A DNA stretch of 64,000 bases from Rhodospirillales bacterium (lineage in GTDB: Bacteria > Pseudomonadota > Alphaproteobacteria > Rhodospirillales > Casp-alpha2): the NCBI GenBank assembly GCA_021775095.1, contig JAJFII010000103.1, forward strand, positions 1 to 64,000. Reading direction: 5' to 3'. The notes beneath the pieces are model-generated. The model was not told the origin of the DNA, searched no databases, and worked only from the letters and a program-made list of their open reading frames with translations. Made by a program: the position numbers and the translations under genes. Below are positions 1 through 10,986 of this stretch, one piece after another; the first letter of the stretch is position 1; each line of letters starts with the position of its first letter.

Positions 1-3000
1 ACCAACACCGGCACCATCGAAGGCGGCGGCACCCTGGTGTTTAGTGGCGGTGCGACCTTCGACAACCAGGGCACCATCGATGCCGGCGGTGCCGGTGTGG
101 TTGACGTTCTGGTGATTGATGGTGCGCCTGCCGACTTCAACGCCGGGACGGCGCTGAACGTCGACATTACAGGCGATGCGACCCATGACGTGGTGAGCGT
201 TGATGCGCTGGATCTGTCAACCGCGTCCGACAGCCTGAACCTCAACTTCGTCGGCGGCTACGAGCCGCCGAACGGACATACGTTTACTATCCTCAATTAC
301 GATTCCGTCGTCAGTTCCTTTAATACGATCAACCATAACCTGGTAGGCTATGAGATCACGGCGACCTATAACGCCACCAATCTGGTGCTGACCATGGTCG
401 ATCTGACCCAGATTGGCACAACCGGTGACGACATTATGACCGGTACGGTTTTCTCCGATACCTTCATCGGCGATGCCGGCAACGATACGATTGATGGCCT
501 GGGTGGTATTGATGAAGCCGGATACGCAGGCAATCAAGCGGACTTCACAGTTGCCTCGGACGGCATCACCGTGACGGTCACCGACAACAATGGTGTCGAT
601 GGCGATGAAGGCACCGATACGCTGACCAATATCGAACAGCTTTCCTTTGGCGATGGGGCTTTCACCGGCAGTTTGACAATTGATGCCGGTATCGGCAGTG
701 ACACCATTTCCGGCCTGAATGGCAATGACACCCTCAGCGGCGGATCCGGCGACGACACCTTATATGGACTTGCCGGCGATGATCTGATTGATGGCGAAAG
801 TGAAGACGACACCCTGTTCGGTGGCGACGGTGCTGATACGATTATCGGTGGTGATCATGCTGACACCCTGAACGGCGGCACCGGGGATGATACGCTGGCT
901 GGTGGCACGGGTGCCGACGGCACCTCAGCGGACGGCTTTATTGATATTGCCTCCTATAGCGGAAACCTCAACGAATATACGATTACCGACAATTTGGACG
1001 GAACCTATACCGTTGCCGATACGGTTAGTGATCGCGATGGCACGGATACGGTAAAAGCCGTTGAACGGCTGAGTTTTGCCGATGGTTTCTATGAACTTGA
1101 CTATATATTGAGCGGCGGCGTCGGCGCGCAGACCCTGATTGGTGCCAGTGGTAACGATGAAATCAGCGGTGGCGCAGGCACCGATATGCTGGACGGTGGT
1201 GCCGGAAATGATCTTCTGAGCGGTGACGGTGACGACGATACCATCCTTGGCGGAACCGGAAACGACACGCTTATCGGCGGTGACGGGTTGGATATCCTGA
1301 CCGGCGGTGACGGCGATGACCTGATCACCGGCGGCAGCGGCGCGGATGGCAAGACCGCCGATGGGTTTGTTGATCGCGCCATATACAGCGGCAACCGGGC
1401 CGATTATACGATTACCGATAATTTGGACGGTACCTATACGGTCACCGATATTGTGACGGGCAACGGCGACGAAGGCACCGATATAATTGAAGCCGTTGAA
1501 GTGCTGCAATTCGCCGACCAGGATGTTGATCTTAAATATGTCCTCAGCGCCGGTTCCGGTGCGCAGACGTTGGTCGGCGGCATTGAAGACGATATCATCA
1601 GCTCCGGCGCTGGCGACGATACGCTGATTGGCGGCGCCGGCGACGATATACTTGATGGCGGTGGGCAAAACGATGAACTGGTTGGTGGCCTTGGTGCCGA
1701 CACCCTGAGCGGCGGTACCGGCAACGACGCATTTATTTATACCAGCATAGCCGACGCTGCCGCAGGCGCTGGCGAAACGATCAGCGATTTTGAAGAAACC
1801 AATGTCGGCGAACATATCGTCCTCGAAGGCCTTCTGCACGGGACCTATTCGTTCATCGGCGGCCATACGGTTAATTTCACGGACAACGGCAATACCCAGG
1901 CACGCTTCGACGACGTCAATAAAATACTGCAAATCAACATTGATGGTGCCGGGGGGATCGATGGCGTGGATATGGAGATCACCCTGCCGGGCGTATTGCT
2001 GTCGAACCTGATCGCTGATCCGGATTTCCTCGAGCCGACGGTAAATTCGCTGGCGGTTATTGGCACCCAGTCGGTGACCTTGACGACCAGCAATGACGAG
2101 GTGACCGGCAGCACAGGCGTCGATGCAATTACCCTGATCGGCACCGCCGGAACCGGTGATATCGTTGATTTGGGTTTGGGTTCAGACAGTCTGTTGCTCG
2201 AGCAGAATGTCGCCAATACCTTGACCGTTGCCAATGTGGAGCAGATCGACGCCCAGGGCACGGGCGACGACACAATTATCCTGACCACCAATCTGGCGAG
2301 CGGTGATATCGTTGATCTCGGCGGCGGAACCGGCGATAGCCTGCAACTGGCCGATGGCATAAACGTTGCCGATATCCAGGATACGGAAATCATCCTTGGT
2401 GGCGCGGTTGCGGATTCTCTGACCCTTAAAGGCGATTTCCTGAGCGCAACGACGATCGATTTGGGGGCGGGTACAGATGCCCTCATTCTCCGCCAGGGCG
2501 ATACCGTGACGACCAATACTATTAACGCGATCGGTATCGAAAGCATAACCGGTGACGATGAAAGCAGTGATTCACTGACCCTGCAAAACGCCCTTACGGC
2601 GGCAACATTCATTAATCTTGGAACCCACGCCGGCGAAGGATCGGACGAGCTTAATCTGGCAACGGGCACGACCCATATCGTTAATATCCAGGGTGTTGAA
2701 GACCTCAATGGCACAATCGGTGCCGAGACCGTTACCCTAGTCAATCAGGCGACGACCGGCATGTTCATTGATCTTGCCGGTGGCGGCGATACGCTTAACC
2801 TGGCCAGTGGAACAAACATACTGGCGATTGCCGGCACGGATTTTGTCAACGCAAGCGCTGTCGCCGACACATTGATCCTTGAAGATATGCTGGAAGCCGG
2901 AACAACGGTCGATATGGGGGCCGGAGCCGATACCCTCACGCTCGCGGATTTTGCCAATACGGGGACGATCCAGAACGCTGAAACCATCGTCGGCGGCACC

Positions 3001-6000
3001 GGCGTCGACGTTCTGACGATCACCGGCACTATCGGTGCCGAAGTCGACGCCGGTGCCGGTGCCGACACGATTATCGGCGGCACCGGCAATGATGATATCG
3101 CTGGCGAGGCCGGCGCAGACCTGCTGACCGGTGGTGCCGGAGCCGATATTTTCTCCTACTTCGCAGCAACGGATTCAGATGCCACCAACACCGACGTCAT
3201 TACCGACTTCGTCAGTGGTTCTGACCAGATCCTGTTGGAAGGGGCGTCCGGGATTGCCCTGCGCACCACTCCTTATCTGGCGATTACCGTCGGTACCAAT
3301 GTTGTCGACGATACGGTTGCCGCGATTGTCGCCGACACGGGTGTCGTCAATCAGATTGTATTCTTTGTCGATGTCGTCACGACCACCGGATACCTTTACG
3401 TGAAGGGTGCCGGTTCGGGTGGCACTTCCTACGATGGTTTCCTGGTGGCGCTTTCCGGCGTGCTGACAATCCCGGCGTCCAGCGACTTTGCTTTCACCGC
3501 CGACAACCCCGTCGATGTCAGCGGCCTGACGACGTTCGCGCTGACGGCTGATAACGATATTCTGACCGGCGACGGTGCCGACCAGACCCTGACCCTGACC
3601 GGCATAGCCGAGGCCGGCGATAGCGTTGATCTGGCAGGCGGCACCGACGTTCTGGTTCTCGACGGCAGCGGCAACGTTTTGTCTGTGTCCGGGATTGAGG
3701 ACATCAACGGCGGTGCTGGTGCCGACCAGATCACCTTGACCGGTTCGTTCGGCGCGTCGATCAACAAGGAAGTGATCAAGGGCCTGACCGCCGCCGATAC
3801 CCTCATCAATACGACTGAGGTCAACTTTAAATTCCTAGGCGGTGCCGGTGGCACAGACGCGCCGATTAACGCGGCGGTCATCAACCAGGGCACGATCTAC
3901 AACCAAGCCAACAACAAGTACGTCGGCGCGTTGAGCAATGAAGCAGGTGCTACCTTCGTCGTCGGCAATCCGTCCGGCTCGGATATCGGCAATATCGGCG
4001 TTGAAGTCACCAGCAATTTCACCAACGCCGGTACCATCAAACTCTCCGATACCACCGCCAACACACGCTCCGTCGTTCTCAACCAGAGCAGCGGCGTTTT
4101 GACCAATACGGGCCTGTTCCACTCTCTGCACGAGGGAACCGGCGGCGCCGGCGCCCACACGTTCTCCGGCTCGATGACCAATACCGGCACCGTCGACATT
4201 GACGTCAATACGACGTTTACCAACACCGGTGCAACGTTCGATACATCAGGCGGCTCCGTTGATGTGCTTGCCGGCCAGACACTGACGGTGACCAACGGTG
4301 CCACGGTCCTTGGCACTGGAACGACCCTGAGCGGTACGGGGACGATTACCCTTGGCGGCACACACACGCTTACCATCGCCAGCGATTTTGCCCACGACGG
4401 AACGCCGACGGTCAACTTCTCCGGCACCATTAATCTCGGCACTGGCGGCGTCAACGCCGACCTGTCCAATATCTCGATTTCGGATTTCACTACCATTGTT
4501 GGCGAAGCCGGCGATGATACGGTGACGCTCGGCAATGTCATGGCGTCGGGAGACACCGTCGATTTGGCTGGCGGCACCGACACCCTTAACCTGGCCGACG
4601 GCGGCAACGTTTTGACGGCAACAGGTGTCGAAACGATCACCGGCGGCACCGGCGACGACGTGGTGACGATGGGCGAAGCTATCTCCGGCAATATCGACTT
4701 GAAGGGTGGCACCGGTGACAAACTCGTGCTCGCTGCCGGCGGCAATACGGTCAATGTCTCCAACACCGAAACGGTGACCGGCGGTACGGGCCTCGATACG
4801 GTGATTGTACAGACCGCCGTGGCTTTCGGCACAGTCTTTAATCTGGTTGAAAACCTGACCCTGGCCGCTGGCGGCAATATCACCAGTGTTCTGGGCGCGA
4901 CAAGCATCACCGGTGGATCCGGGATCGATACCCTGACCTATTCCGGCGCTGATTTCAGCGGCGTGTCCTTAAACGCCATCGAACATATCCGCATTGATCA
5001 GAACAACAACACCATCGGTGTTCTGCAGGTCGACAGCGCGACGACCGGCCTCGACGGAGTTACGATAACCGGCGGCACCGGCAGCGATGACCTGATCAAG
5101 ACGGCCACCAACGCCGATCTGTCGGGCGCGACGCTGAGCAATATTTCGTCGGTCAAAATCGATGAAGCCGACGCCGGCGAGTTCACCTTAACGATTGATA
5201 ATCTGACGCTCCTCGGCGGTGCCGCACTTATTGGTAGCGCGACCGGTGATGACGACCTGAAAATATCCGGCAGTGTAAATCTCAGCGCTGTCACGCTGAC
5301 CAACATCGACGACATCTTCGGCTCAACCGGGAACGACATCCTGACTCTGGGCAGTAGCTTCGACAATGTAAGCCACCTGATTGATCTGGGTGACGGCACC
5401 GATAGCGTGACGCTGGGCGGCACCGCCAATACGCTGAGTATCGCCAACGTCGAAACCGTTACCGGAACCACCGGCGCCGACAATATAACCGTCACCACGA
5501 CGCTGACGGCGGGTGCTGTGATGAACCTTGGCGGCGGCATCGACAGCCTGCAGCTGGCCGATGGCGGCAATACGCTTACCGTCAGCGACGCAGAAACGGT
5601 GACGGGCGGAAGCGGTGCCGATCAATTGACCTTCGAGGCTGCCATGCTAGAGGGCGGTTCGGTGACACTGGATGCCGGCGCTGCGGAAGCCGGTGATGAA
5701 TTGGTGATCAAGGCCTCGACCGGTGCGGTCAACTTGAACATTACCGAATTGTCCAACATATCGGGTTTCGAGACCTGGACCCTCGGCACCGACCAATCCT
5801 ACAGCCTGTCACCAGTAAAACCGGCGGTCGGCGAGACGTTGACCATCGACGCTTCGGCATTGGTGAGCAATACCAGCGCCCTTGTTGTTTACGCGGCGAC
5901 CAGTGCCTTGGCGGGCACATTAAATGTCATCGCCGGTGCCGGCGACGATAGAGTCACTGTTGGCTACACCATGGTGAATGACGGCACGGCGACCCTTAAT

Positions 6001-9000
6001 GGTGGGAGCGGTACAGATGATCTTGAACTGACGTCGAGCTTCGGTGCTCTTGATGCCAGTGAGTTGGCAAACGTCACCAACTTCGAGACTTGGAAACTGC
6101 TCTCCAACGATGCCTGGGATTTGACGTTGAACGCGGCCAATGTGGCGGCCAGCGCCTCGTTGACCATCGAAACGGGAACGTCCATCACTAACGGCGTAAG
6201 CATCGACGCTTCCGCCGAGACCGATGGGCTGTTCAACTTCAATGGTGCCAACTTCAGTGGCGATGACACCATTACCGTCGATGCGGCCATGCTGAACGGC
6301 GCTGCGGCGGCGTTGAGCGGTGGCGGCGATACCACGGGCGATACTTTGGTTATTAAGGCGGCGACCGGACCGGCGACCGGTCTAGCAGCTCTCGACGCGA
6401 CTGAGTTGGGTGGAATCAATGGATTCGAGACATGGTCTTTGGGGACAGACCAAGCTTATAACCTGACACTGAATACGGCGAATGTGGCGGCCACGGAAGT
6501 TCTGACCATTGACGGCTCGGCCCTGGTTACGGCGACCAGTAATATGGTTATCGATGCCAGTGCCGAATTGGATGGTATTCTCAACGTCACCGGCGGTGCC
6601 GGCAATGACACGGTCACTTTGGGTGCGGCCCAGTCCAGTGGCAGTTTTGATCTGGGTGCCGGTACTGACAGCCTGCAACTGGCCAATGGCGGCAACACAA
6701 TTAGTGTGATTGGAACGGAAACCATTACCGGTGGGACCGGGTCGGACGCGTTGGTTTACAACAATGGCGTGGATTTTTCCGGTGTCACGATGACGGCGAT
6801 TGGCGAAATCCGCATTGACGAAGGCATTAATGATGTGGGTGCCGTATTGACGATGTCATCGACCAGCGGTTTTGCCGGAGCTGTAATCACCGGTCAGAAC
6901 GCCGATGACAGTATCACAAGTCTCGACGGCATGACACTTTCGAGTTCGATCCTGAGCGGTATTGCGACGATCAATATCGACAGTGACAACTCGGGCACCG
7001 AAACCTTGGTCGTCGACAATGTTACGAACTTCGGTGGGGCGACGATTAACGGCGGCGCGGTTGGTGCCGACAAGATTTCCAGCGCCAATGGCATGTTCCT
7101 CAATGACGTGACGCTGAATAATGTCGCCACTATTGAGTTCGACACCTCGAATGCAACGGTTAATTCCACTCTGACACTGACGACGACAACGGTTCTCAAC
7201 GGTGCCGATATCACCGGTGGTACGGATGGTGATGACGATATCAGCATCCTCTCAGGCAACCGAGACTTCACCGGCTCGACGCTGACCAACATCGGTGGCA
7301 TCTTCGCTGCCACCGGCGACAACATCCTGGACATGGGCACCAACACCTTTAACGCCGTATCCCATGAAATTAACTTAGGTGCCGACAACGACACCTTGCA
7401 GCTGGCCGATGGCGGCAACATCGCGACGGTTAATAATATCGAGACCATCATCGGCGGCAGCGGCGATGACGTGCTGACCGCCGGAACCCTGTTCGGGCTG
7501 CCATCGGTGGTTGATCTGGGAGGCGGCACGGGCGACGTGCTGAACCTGAGTAGTGGCACCAACGTTTTCGCCAGCATCTCCAACGTCGAGACCGTCAACT
7601 ACGGCGGCACGAATACGGCGGTGCAGGTGCGGAACCTGCAATCGGGAGTCGAATATGTCGGCACAGCCGGCAGCAACGATCTTCTGCAGATCCTCGCCGC
7701 CGGTGCCTCGTCGCTCGCCCTGACCAACATCGAGTCCTTGCAAATGGCGGCCAGCGTCAGCGATTCCATTTCCCTGACCAATAGCCAGACCAACCTGACG
7801 ATCAACATGGACGCGGGCACGGACGCGGTGCAACTGGCCGACGGCGGCAACACAGTGACGATCATCAGCGCGGAAAGCATTGCCGGTGGCACCGGCGTCG
7901 ATGTGATTACCCTTGATATTGGCACCGGCGGCAACGTGCTCGCCTACACCAGTCTTGGTACCGGTGCCGATACCCTTATCGGCGGTGCCGGCATCGACGA
8001 CATCTCCGTCGGTGGCGCGATCATCGCCAGCCTGACGACAGCGGCTGGCGCCGACGACATTGCGATCAGCAGTTCAACCACCGTTACCGGTACGATCGAT
8101 GCGGGCGACGGCAACGATAACGTTTTCCTTGAAGCCGGAGCTGGGTTAACCGGTAGCATCATTGACGGCGGTTTGGGTACGGACACTCTGTTCCAGACCA
8201 TCGGCGGCGTGACATTGGGTACGGTTCTGAACTTCGAGAGATCCGGCCTGCTTGGTACCTCTGGCAACGATGCCATCACGTTTGCCGCGCACACGAACAG
8301 TGGCGACGGGACGTTGGGCAGCTTTATCGTCACCGCAGCGGATGGCCAAGACGGCACGGACAGTTTGGAGTTGAATGCCGCCCTGGCCGGTACCACGATC
8401 ACGGTAACCAATATCGAAACGGTGACGACTACCGCGTCTATTGCCGAAACCGTCAACATTGTGCATGAGGGATCGGATAACATCTCTGTCGACCTTGGCG
8501 CGGGTGCTGATACGCTGAACATTTTCGAAGCGATTGGCACGGTCACCGTCGCTAACGTCGAAACCATCACCGGCAACAATCTCAACAATAATCTGCTTGT
8601 TGTGTCGACCGCCATGACCACCGGTGCCAGCGTCGGTCTGGGGACCGGAACCGGCGATACGCTGACCCTGGCGGCGACCGGGACCAATACTTTGAGTGTC
8701 TCTGGTGTTGAGATTATCGGCACGACCAGTGGTGCCGATACGCTGATTCTCGAGAACGCCCAATCCGGCACGGTCATCGACATGGGCGCGGGCACCGATG
8801 CCCTGCAATTGTTACAGGGCGGCACCATTACGGTTTCCAACGCCGAGACCATCACCGGTAGCGGCATTGCCGATAACATCGCCGTCACCGGAACAACGGG
8901 CGCCAACATCTCCACCGGCTCCGGCCAGGACAACATCACCGGCGGCGATGGCGATGATACGATTGCCGGTGGTGACGGCGACGATGTCATTAATGCATCG

Positions 9001-10866
9001 AAGGGCAATGACACATTGGATGCCGGCAATGGCGTCGACAATGACACCCTGCAGTTCGCGTTGACCGACCATGTCGCCGGATTTGTAAATGATGGCATCA
9101 ACCTGCTCATCGAATTCGACACCGCTGACGATACGACACACACCATCAACGTCGCCAATCATTTCGCTGGCAGCGCCCTGGCGCAGGTCACCTTTGATAT
9201 CGAAGAAGACGGCATCCAGGTAAGCCGCATCATGTCGACCGGAACTTCGGCGGACTTGGGCACCAATACGGTGCTGGCCGGGACTGCGGCAGGTGACACG
9301 TTGACCGGCAATACTGGCAACGATGTCCTGTTCGGTGGTGGCGGAATTGATACCCTGATCAGCGGCGGCGGCAATGACTTCTTCGACGGTGGTATCGGTG
9401 ACGATATCCTGACCGGCGGCGCTGGCAACGATATCTTCTATGTGTCGGAAGGCTTCGATGTCCTTACTACGGGCGGCGGCACAGACAATCTGTTCTTTGA
9501 AGATGATCTGCATGTTGCGGGCGCCTTGATCGATACCGGTACCGGCGAATTGATTTTCGAATTCGACAACGTTAATGACAGCACTTATACGGTGACCGTT
9601 GCTAATCACCTGACGGCCGGTTCGGAACTGAAGGAGGTCACCTTCGATATTGACGAAGATGGCAATACGGAAACCTTTACGGTTGCCACGACCTCTGCCG
9701 CATCGGCAGGCATCAACACGGCACTGGCCGGAACCACCGGCATCGATACCCTTACCGGCAGTACTGGCGATGATGTGCTGTTTGCCGGCAGCGGCGCCGA
9801 TACGCTGATCGGCGGCGGCGGAAATGACTTCTTCGATGGTGGTGAAGGTGACGATGTCATCACCGGCAGTTCCGGTAACGACATCTTCTTTGCCTCCGAA
9901 GGTTCAGATACGATTACCACAGGCGGTGGCCTTGATCGTTTGGTTCTTGATGAGTTTTTCTCCCTCGAAACGGTGATTTACGCTTCGGCAACGGGTTTTC
10001 TGACAGTCACTTTTGAAGATCACGAACTGATGCCCGTCACCCATACCGTTATTATAACCGGCCACGACAGCAGTCCCCTTGACCAGATCACCTTTGATTC
10101 TGACGAAGATGGCATTCTGGAAACCTATAAAGTCGCCGTGCCGACGGACGACATTACCGCGGCTACGGAAGATTACCTGGTTGCTGGAACGATTGGTGCC
10201 GACACCATCACGGGTGGCAGTGGCGATGACGTGATCTTGGGCAATGACGGCGCTGATGTGCTGAACGGTGGCAGCGGTGATGACTGGTTCGACGGCGGTG
10301 CCGGGGCCGATGTTATTAATGGAGGTGATGGCAGCGGCGATACGATTTCCTTCCATAAATCGGAGACAACTGTTGTTGTCGATCTGTCCGCCGGCACGGC
10401 ACTGTTCAATGGCGTTACTGACACCCTGACCGGTATTGAAAACGTCGAAGGCGGGTTTGGCAACGATACTTTGATCGGTGACGCAGCGGACAACACATTC
10501 CTCGGCCTCGAGGGGGCTGATACCATGACCGGCGGTGCCGGCTCCGATGTCTTTGTTTACGAATCAACAAGCGACAGCGGTATCGGTGCGCTCAACCGTG
10601 ATGTGATCAATGATTTCGACGCCGGCACATCGACGACAGCTGTCGATAGCCTGAATATTGCCGGCATGGTGCAAGGTACATTTGATTATCTGGGGAACGA
10701 AACCAATGCCTTTATTAACAATGGAAACACCCAGGCGCGGTTTGACAATGCCACCAAAATTCTTGAAATCGACGCAGACGGGGATAGTGCGGTCGATCTT
10801 GAAATCGAACTGAAAACCGTCGATGGCATCAATTTGGACAGCGACGATTTTAATACCATTACCTGA
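1..10866 (+). CDS. Giant RTX-type secreted protein, 5' end outside window
   Basis: The frame is open from the first base to the stop at 10866, so at least 3,621 residues are present and the true start lies upstream. Seen: many clusters of glycine/aspartate nonapeptides of the GGxGxDxUx type (for example around nt 690-900, 1150-1340, 1600-1720, 3040-3150, 8930-9030, 9290-9450, 9740-9890 and 10190-10330), the Ca2+-binding beta-roll of RTX proteins. Between clusters run long beta-rich repeats of the form 'ADGGNTLTV..VETVTGG', and autotransporter-like 'NTGTI' segments (nt 1-420 and 3820-4480). The last ~110 residues (nt 10530-10866) resemble the C-terminal module of RTX proteins that carries the type I secretion signal. 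Known of the family: such giants are exported unfolded by type I systems and fold in extracellular calcium as adhesins, S-layer-like proteins or enzymes. I see no enzymatic domain, so an adhesin or surface-layer role is inferred. The exporter genes follow directly. Confidence 0.93.
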   Translation, partial: TNTGTIEGGGTLVFSGGATFDNQGTIDAGGAGVVDVLVIDGAPADFNAGTALNVDITGDATHDVVSVDALDLSTASDSLNLNFVGGYEPPNGHTFTILNYDSVVSSFNTINHNLVGYEITATYNATNLVLTMVDLTQIGTTGDDIMTGTVFSDTFIGDAGNDTIDGLGGIDEAGYAGNQADFTVASDGITVTVTDNNGVDGDEGTDTLTNIEQLSFGDGAFTGSLTIDAGIGSDTISGLNGNDTLSGGSGDDTLYGLAGDDLIDGESEDDTLFGGDGADTIIGGDHADTLNGGTGDDTLAGGTGADGTSADGFIDIASYSGNLNEYTITDNLDGTYTVADTVSDRDGTDTVKAVERLSFADGFYELDYILSGGVGAQTLIGASGNDEISGGAGTDMLDGGAGNDLLSGDGDDDTILGGTGNDTLIGGDGLDILTGGDGDDLITGGSGADGKTADGFVDRAIYSGNRADYTITDNLDGTYTVTDIVTGNGDEGTDIIEAVEVLQFADQDVDLKYVLSAGSGAQTLVGGIEDDIISSGAGDDTLIGGAGDDILDGGGQNDELVGGLGADTLSGGTGNDAFIYTSIADAAAGAGETISDFEETNVGEHIVLEGLLHGTYSFIGGHTVNFTDNGNTQARFDDVNKILQINIDGAGGIDGVDMEITLPGVLLSNLIADPDFLEPTVNSLAVIGTQSVTLTTSNDEVTGSTGVDAITLIGTAGTGDIVDLGLGSDSLLLEQNVANTLTVANVEQIDAQGTGDDTIILTTNLASGDIVDLGGGTGDSLQLADGINVADIQDTEIILGGAVADSLTLKGDFLSATTIDLGAGTDALILRQGDTVTTNTINAIGIESITGDDESSDSLTLQNALTAATFINLGTHAGEGSDELNLATGTTHIVNIQGVEDLNGTIGAETVTLVNQATTGMFIDLAGGGDTLNLASGTNILAIAGTDFVNASAVADTLILEDMLEAGTTVDMGAGADTLTLADFANTGTIQNAETIVGGTGVDVLTITGTIGAEVDAGAGADTIIGGTGNDDIAGEAGADLLTGGAGADIFSYFAATDSDATNTDVITDFVSGSDQILLEGASGIALRTTPYLAITVGTNVVDDTVAAIVADTGVVNQIVFFVDVVTTTGYLYVKGAGSGGTSYDGFLVALSGVLTIPASSDFAFTADNPVDVSGLTTFALTADNDILTGDGADQTLTLTGIAEAGDSVDLAGGTDVLVLDGSGNVLSVSGIEDINGGAGADQITLTGSFGASINKEVIKGLTAADTLINTTEVNFKFLGGAGGTDAPINAAVINQGTIYNQANNKYVGALSNEAGATFVVGNPSGSDIGNIGVEVTSNFTNAGTIKLSDTTANTRSVVLNQSSGVLTNTGLFHSLHEGTGGAGAHTFSGSMTNTGTVDIDVNTTFTNTGATFDTSGGSVDVLAGQTLTVTNGATVLGTGTTLSGTGTITLGGTHTLTIASDFAHDGTPTVNFSGTINLGTGGVNADLSNISISDFTTIVGEAGDDTVTLGNVMASGDTVDLAGGTDTLNLADGGNVLTATGVETITGGTGDDVVTMGEAISGNIDLKGGTGDKLVLAAGGNTVNVSNTETVTGGTGLDTVIVQTAVAFGTVFNLVENLTLAAGGNITSVLGATSITGGSGIDTLTYSGADFSGVSLNAIEHIRIDQNNNTIGVLQVDSATTGLDGVTITGGTGSDDLIKTATNADLSGATLSNISSVKIDEADAGEFTLTIDNLTLLGGAALIGSATGDDDLKISGSVNLSAVTLTNIDDIFGSTGNDILTLGSSFDNVSHLIDLGDGTDSVTLGGTANTLSIANVETVTGTTGADNITVTTTLTAGAVMNLGGGIDSLQLADGGNTLTVSDAETVTGGSGADQLTFEAAMLEGGSVTLDAGAAEAGDELVIKASTGAVNLNITELSNISGFETWTLGTDQSYSLSPVKPAVGETLTIDASALVSNTSALVVYAATSALAGTLNVIAGAGDDRVTVGYTMVNDGTATLNGGSGTDDLELTSSFGALDASELANVTNFETWKLLSNDAWDLTLNAANVAASASLTIETGTSITNGVSIDASAETDGLFNFNGANFSGDDTITVDAAMLNGAAAALSGGGDTTGDTLVIKAATGPATGLAALDATELGGINGFETWSLGTDQAYNLTLNTANVAATEVLTIDGSALVTATSNMVIDASAELDGILNVTGGAGNDTVTLGAAQSSGSFDLGAGTDSLQLANGGNTISVIGTETITGGTGSDALVYNNGVDFSGVTMTAIGEIRIDEGINDVGAVLTMSSTSGFAGAVITGQNADDSITSLDGMTLSSSILSGIATINIDSDNSGTETLVVDNVTNFGGATINGGAVGADKISSANGMFLNDVTLNNVATIEFDTSNATVNSTLTLTTTTVLNGADITGGTDGDDDISILSGNRDFTGSTLTNIGGIFAATGDNILDMGTNTFNAVSHEINLGADNDTLQLADGGNIATVNNIETIIGGSGDDVLTAGTLFGLPSVVDLGGGTGDVLNLSSGTNVFASISNVETVNYGGTNTAVQVRNLQSGVEYVGTAGSNDLLQILAAGASSLALTNIESLQMAASVSDSISLTNSQTNLTINMDAGTDAVQLADGGNTVTIISAESIAGGTGVDVITLDIGTGGNVLAYTSLGTGADTLIGGAGIDDISVGGAIIASLTTAAGADDIAISSSTTVTGTIDAGDGNDNVFLEAGAGLTGSIIDGGLGTDTLFQTIGGVTLGTVLNFERSGLLGTSGNDAITFAAHTNSGDGTLGSFIVTAADGQDGTDSLELNAALAGTTITVTNIETVTTTASIAETVNIVHEGSDNISVDLGAGADTLNIFEAIGTVTVANVETITGNNLNNNLLVVSTAMTTGASVGLGTGTGDTLTLAATGTNTLSVSGVEIIGTTSGADTLILENAQSGTVIDMGAGTDALQLLQGGTITVSNAETITGSGIADNIAVTGTTGANISTGSGQDNITGGDGDDTIAGGDGDDVINASKGNDTLDAGNGVDNDTLQFALTDHVAGFVNDGINLLIEFDTADDTTHTINVANHFAGSALAQVTFDIEEDGIQVSRIMSTGTSADLGTNTVLAGTAAGDTLTGNTGNDVLFGGGGIDTLISGGGNDFFDGGIGDDILTGGAGNDIFYVSEGFDVLTTGGGTDNLFFEDDLHVAGALIDTGTGELIFEFDNVNDSTYTVTVANHLTAGSELKEVTFDIDEDGNTETFTVATTSAASAGINTALAGTTGIDTLTGSTGDDVLFAGSGADTLIGGGGNDFFDGGEGDDVITGSSGNDIFFASEGSDTITTGGGLDRLVLDEFFSLETVIYASATGFLTVTFEDHELMPVTHTVIITGHDSSPLDQITFDSDEDGILETYKVAVPTDDITAATEDYLVAGTIGADTITGGSGDDVILGNDGADVLNGGSGDDWFDGGAGADVINGGDGSGDTISFHKSETTVVVDLSAGTALFNGVTDTLTGIENVEGGFGNDTLIGDAADNTFLGLEGADTMTGGAGSDVFVYESTSDSGIGALNRDVINDFDAGTSTTAVDSLNIAGMVQGTFDYLGNETNAFINNGNTQARFDNATKILEIDADGDSAVDLEIELKTVDGINLDSDDFNTIT
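906..1590 (+). repeat. Tandem module inside the RTX protein ('YSGN..YTITDNLDGTYTV')
   Basis: Two consecutive copies of a module of roughly 140 residues start near nt 906 and nt 1335. Each has GADG-ADGF, a YSGN motif, YTITDNLDGTYTV, an E(R/V)LxFAD stretch and then a new nonapeptide block. A diverged earlier copy is visible near nt 520-670 (YAGNQADF, TNIEQLSFGDG). At DNA level the TITDNLDGTYTV segments are almost identical (near nt 978-1012 and 1408-1440), which suggests recent duplication. Confidence 0.75.
9046..10190 (+). repeat. Three-fold C-terminal module in the RTX protein
   Basis: Three related segments of about 140 residues follow one another near nt 9046, 9480 and 9940. Each alternates an RTX nonapeptide block with a beta segment of pattern 'hxVANHhxxxxLxxVTFDIDEDG'. 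The third copy is the most diverged (ITGHDSSPLDQITFDSDEDG). Copies 1 and 2 both carry VANH and a TFDI-ED motif. The acidic 'D-DEDG' may be a further Ca2+ loop (inference). Confidence 0.7.
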
Positions 10867-10986
10867 TCATTTGCTTTTATGGCGATCCGTCTACTATGGT
10901 ATAACGGATAGGTAGGGCGTTGACCTAAAAGTGCGTCCAGTCGTTGAAGAGAACGGTGGTTTGAGCGGGAAGGTTGGATTTGGGCA

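Noticed and set aside
217-10526. Many long open frames antisense to the RTX gene
   Set aside because: They follow from its codon bias (GGC/GAC/ACC repeats), give Pro/Ser/Val-rich or low-complexity proteins, and lack start context.
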